In this document: one piece after another, positions 11,839 to 13,397 of the stretch
Layout of the letters: each line of letters starts with the position of its first letter
Position numbering within the stretch: position 1 is the first letter of the stretch
Source: Haloferacaceae archaeon
GTDB taxonomy: Archaea > Halobacteriota > Halobacteria > Halobacteriales > Haloferacaceae
Assembly (NCBI GenBank): GCA_003554115.1
Contig: PWFE01000065.1
Location: forward strand, 1-13,397
Length of the DNA stretch: 13,397 nucleotides
Reading direction: 5' to 3'
Translations under genes and position numbers: made by a program
Notes under the pieces: generated by a model
Databases searched by the model: none
The model's input: the letters and a program-made list of their open reading frames with translations, nothing else
What the model was told of the DNA's origin: nothing

Positions 11839-13397
11839 TCAGTCGTCGGCCCGCAGTGGGGCACTCTGTGTAGTCGCCTCGGGTTTAACTACCGTCTGGC
11901 CGGTTGTCGCTGTCGTAAATTTCGCGATGAGTTCGTCGAGTTGCTCTGCGCGCGCCTGTAACATTTTGGCGTTCTCCTCGAGTTGTGTCATCGAGGAGGC
12001 TTGCTCTTCTGCGGCTGCCGAGACGTTTGCTGCTTCTGCAGATCCTGAGACTGAAATCTCCGAAACACTCTCTACGACTGCCAGCACCTCTTCAGTTGCC
12101 TCTGCCTGATCGCTTGTCGCATCCGTGATCTCTGCAACACCTGCATCTGTCTCTCCAGCATTCTCTTTGACGACGCCGAAAGCCCGCAACACCTCCTCTG
12201 TTGCGTTGACCCCCTCTTCCATCCCACGTTGGGCTTTCTCGGCCGTTTCCATCGTCTCTGATGTCTGTACTTGTGTTTCCTCAATCAGTCCCTCGATTTC
12301 TGAGACCGACTCTCGAGTTTCTTCTGCCAGCTGTTTCACCTCTTCGGCGACAACAGTGAAGCCGGCACCAACATCTTTGTCTCCACTGCCGGTTGTGCCT
12401 GCCCGTGCAGCTTCGATCGAAGCGTTCAGTGCGAGTAGATTTGTTTGATCGGCAATATCAGCGATCAGGTCAGTTATTTCGGCGATTTTGTTCATTTGAA
12501 CATCCAAGTTCTCTATTTGTTCTGCAGACTCGTTGACGATAGTTGCGGCCTCGCGAACCTGATTGATTGCATCTTGAGCGGTTGCTTCCGACTCACTCGC
12601 GACAGTGGCCGTCTCCGCCGACACATTGCTTACGCGATTAGTCGAGGCTGCAATTTCTTCGACCGTTGCTGACAGGTCGGTAAGCTCGCCAGATGCCTCG
12701 TCAAGCATTTGTCGCTGTTCGTCGGTACCGTCTGCTATCTCTTGGATTGACTCACTGACGTCTTCGCTTGCTCGCCGGAGTTCGGCGGTTCCGGTCTCCG
12801 TCTCCGTGGTCGCATCAGTGACAATCGTAGCCACATCTTGGATCTCTATGACTGTCTGCTCAACATCTGCCAGCATTTCGTTAGCTGAGGCTGCCACCTC
12901 AGCCATCGCCTCCGCATCAGTTTTAGCGTCCATCCGAACAGTCAAATCGCCCCCAGCAGCCTGCGTCATCACTGATGAGAATTCGGTTGCTTTCTGTTCA
13001 AGCTCTTTGTTCTGGGCGTCGATCTCATCTTTCTGTGCCTCTACGTTTTGTTGGGCCTTTTGAATCTGGGCGCGTTGTATTTCGAGTTGGTCTATCTCGT
13101 CGGATTTTTCTGCGATTTCTGAAAGTTGCTGTTCGATATCAGCTCGTGAGGATTCAAGCGACGACCACAACTGGAGCACACCCAGCACTCCAGCGACGAC
13201 GAACACTGTGTGGACGTTCGACCAGAAGCCGTGGTTTTGCATCGCTGGCTCGTGGTTGAACATCATTCCCATCTCAAACACCGAAAACAACTGGTGAGTC
13301 CCAGCGACGATAGCGACACCGATCGCTAGCGGCACCCAGTCTTCATATACGGCTAGCCAAACAACAGCGACGAAGTAGTGGAAATGTGCCTCAATGA
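11839..13397 (-). CDS. Membrane-bound methyl-accepting chemotaxis transducer (Htr), N-terminus off right edge
   Basis: The frame is open to the window edge; about 519 residues are visible. Upstream part: hydrophobic segments EAHFHYFVAVVWLAVYEDW, PLAIGVAIVAGTHQLFSVF and NVHTVFVVAGVLGVLQLW, probably the last helices of a multi-helix membrane sensor with conserved HxHYF and YEDW motifs. Then a coiled coil (about 13180-12980), a HAMP-like segment GGDLTVRMDAKTDAEAMAEV, and the MCP signalling hairpin with DLIADIADQTNLLALNASIE, EAARAG and GFTVVAEEVKQLAEETRESV. It should signal to CheA/CheW and steer the archaellum; the stimulus is unknown. The hairpin tip carries about seven extra residues (TTGSGDKDVGA region) compared with the usual AARAGExGxGF. 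It ends LRADD, with no CheR-docking pentapeptide. Third codon positions look less GC-rich than in the nuo genes. Confidence 0.92.
   Translation of the reverse strand, partial: IEAHFHYFVAVVWLAVYEDWVPLAIGVAIVAGTHQLFSVFEMGMMFNHEPAMQNHGFWSNVHTVFVVAGVLGVLQLWSSLESSRADIEQQLSEIAEKSDEIDQLEIQRAQIQKAQQNVEAQKDEIDAQNKELEQKATEFSSVMTQAAGGDLTVRMDAKTDAEAMAEVAASANEMLADVEQTVIEIQDVATIVTDATTETETGTAELRRASEDVSESIQEIADGTDEQRQMLDEASGELTDLSATVEEIAASTNRVSNVSAETATVASESEATAQDAINQVREAATIVNESAEQIENLDVQMNKIAEITDLIADIADQTNLLALNASIEAARAGTTGSGDKDVGAGFTVVAEEVKQLAEETRESVSEIEGLIEETQVQTSETMETAEKAQRGMEEGVNATEEVLRAFGVVKENAGETDAGVAEITDATSDQAEATEEVLAVVESVSEISVSGSAEAANVSAAAEEQASSMTQLEENAKMLQARAEQLDELIAKFTTATTGQTVVKPEATTQSAPLRADD

Noticed and set aside
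11753..12109. Plus-strand frame of 118 residues beginning in the gap after tfb
   Set aside because: Most of it is antisense to the transducer and is Ser/Ala-rich in the way expected of a shadow frame; there is no promoter-gene arrangement supporting it.

Overview
The window comes from a halophilic archaeon of the class Halobacteria. The proteins are acidic, as expected for a salt-in proteome. NuoC and NuoD are fused and sit in the haloarchaeal order NuoA-B-CD-H. There are TATA-type promoters set for leaderless transcripts, a TFIIB gene, an archaeal METTL5-type methyltransferase and a haloarchaeal transducer. GC content looks intermediate, so I do not name a genus. Most of the window is core genome. 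The accessory-looking part is the right end, from about 11457 onward.

Layout. 1-3375 (minus strand): respiratory complex I genes nuoA, nuoB, nuoCD and the start of nuoH, overlapping by 4, 4 and 1 bases, so translationally coupled; nuoH runs off the left edge. 3602-4105 and 4205-4591 (minus): a thioredoxin-fold peroxiredoxin-like protein and an HxlR-family regulator, with an array of GTAACC/GGTTAC repeats between them. 4643-7759 (minus): an MFS transporter, purK and purE. PurK and PurE carry out the two-step carboxylation of AIR in purine synthesis. 7848-9400 (plus): ribH (lumazine synthase, riboflavin pathway) overlaps by 4 bases an aspartate aminotransferase gene that is broken by one in-frame UAA. 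9506-10132 (minus): METTL5-like RNA methyltransferase. 10503-11456 (plus): transcription factor TFB with a well-placed TATA box. 11457-11838: non-coding and highly structured, resembling the 3' end and guide RNA of an IS1341-type (IS200/IS605) element without its tnpB. 11839-13397 (minus): a membrane-bound chemotaxis transducer running off the right edge.

The most interesting points are the orphan omega-RNA-like element that abuts the tfb stop codon, the single nonsense codon in an otherwise intact aminotransferase gene, a 24-base tandem duplication over the purK stop codon, and the repeat array in front of the redoxin gene next to a cysteine-bearing HxlR regulator. No complete new defence or biosynthetic system is visible.
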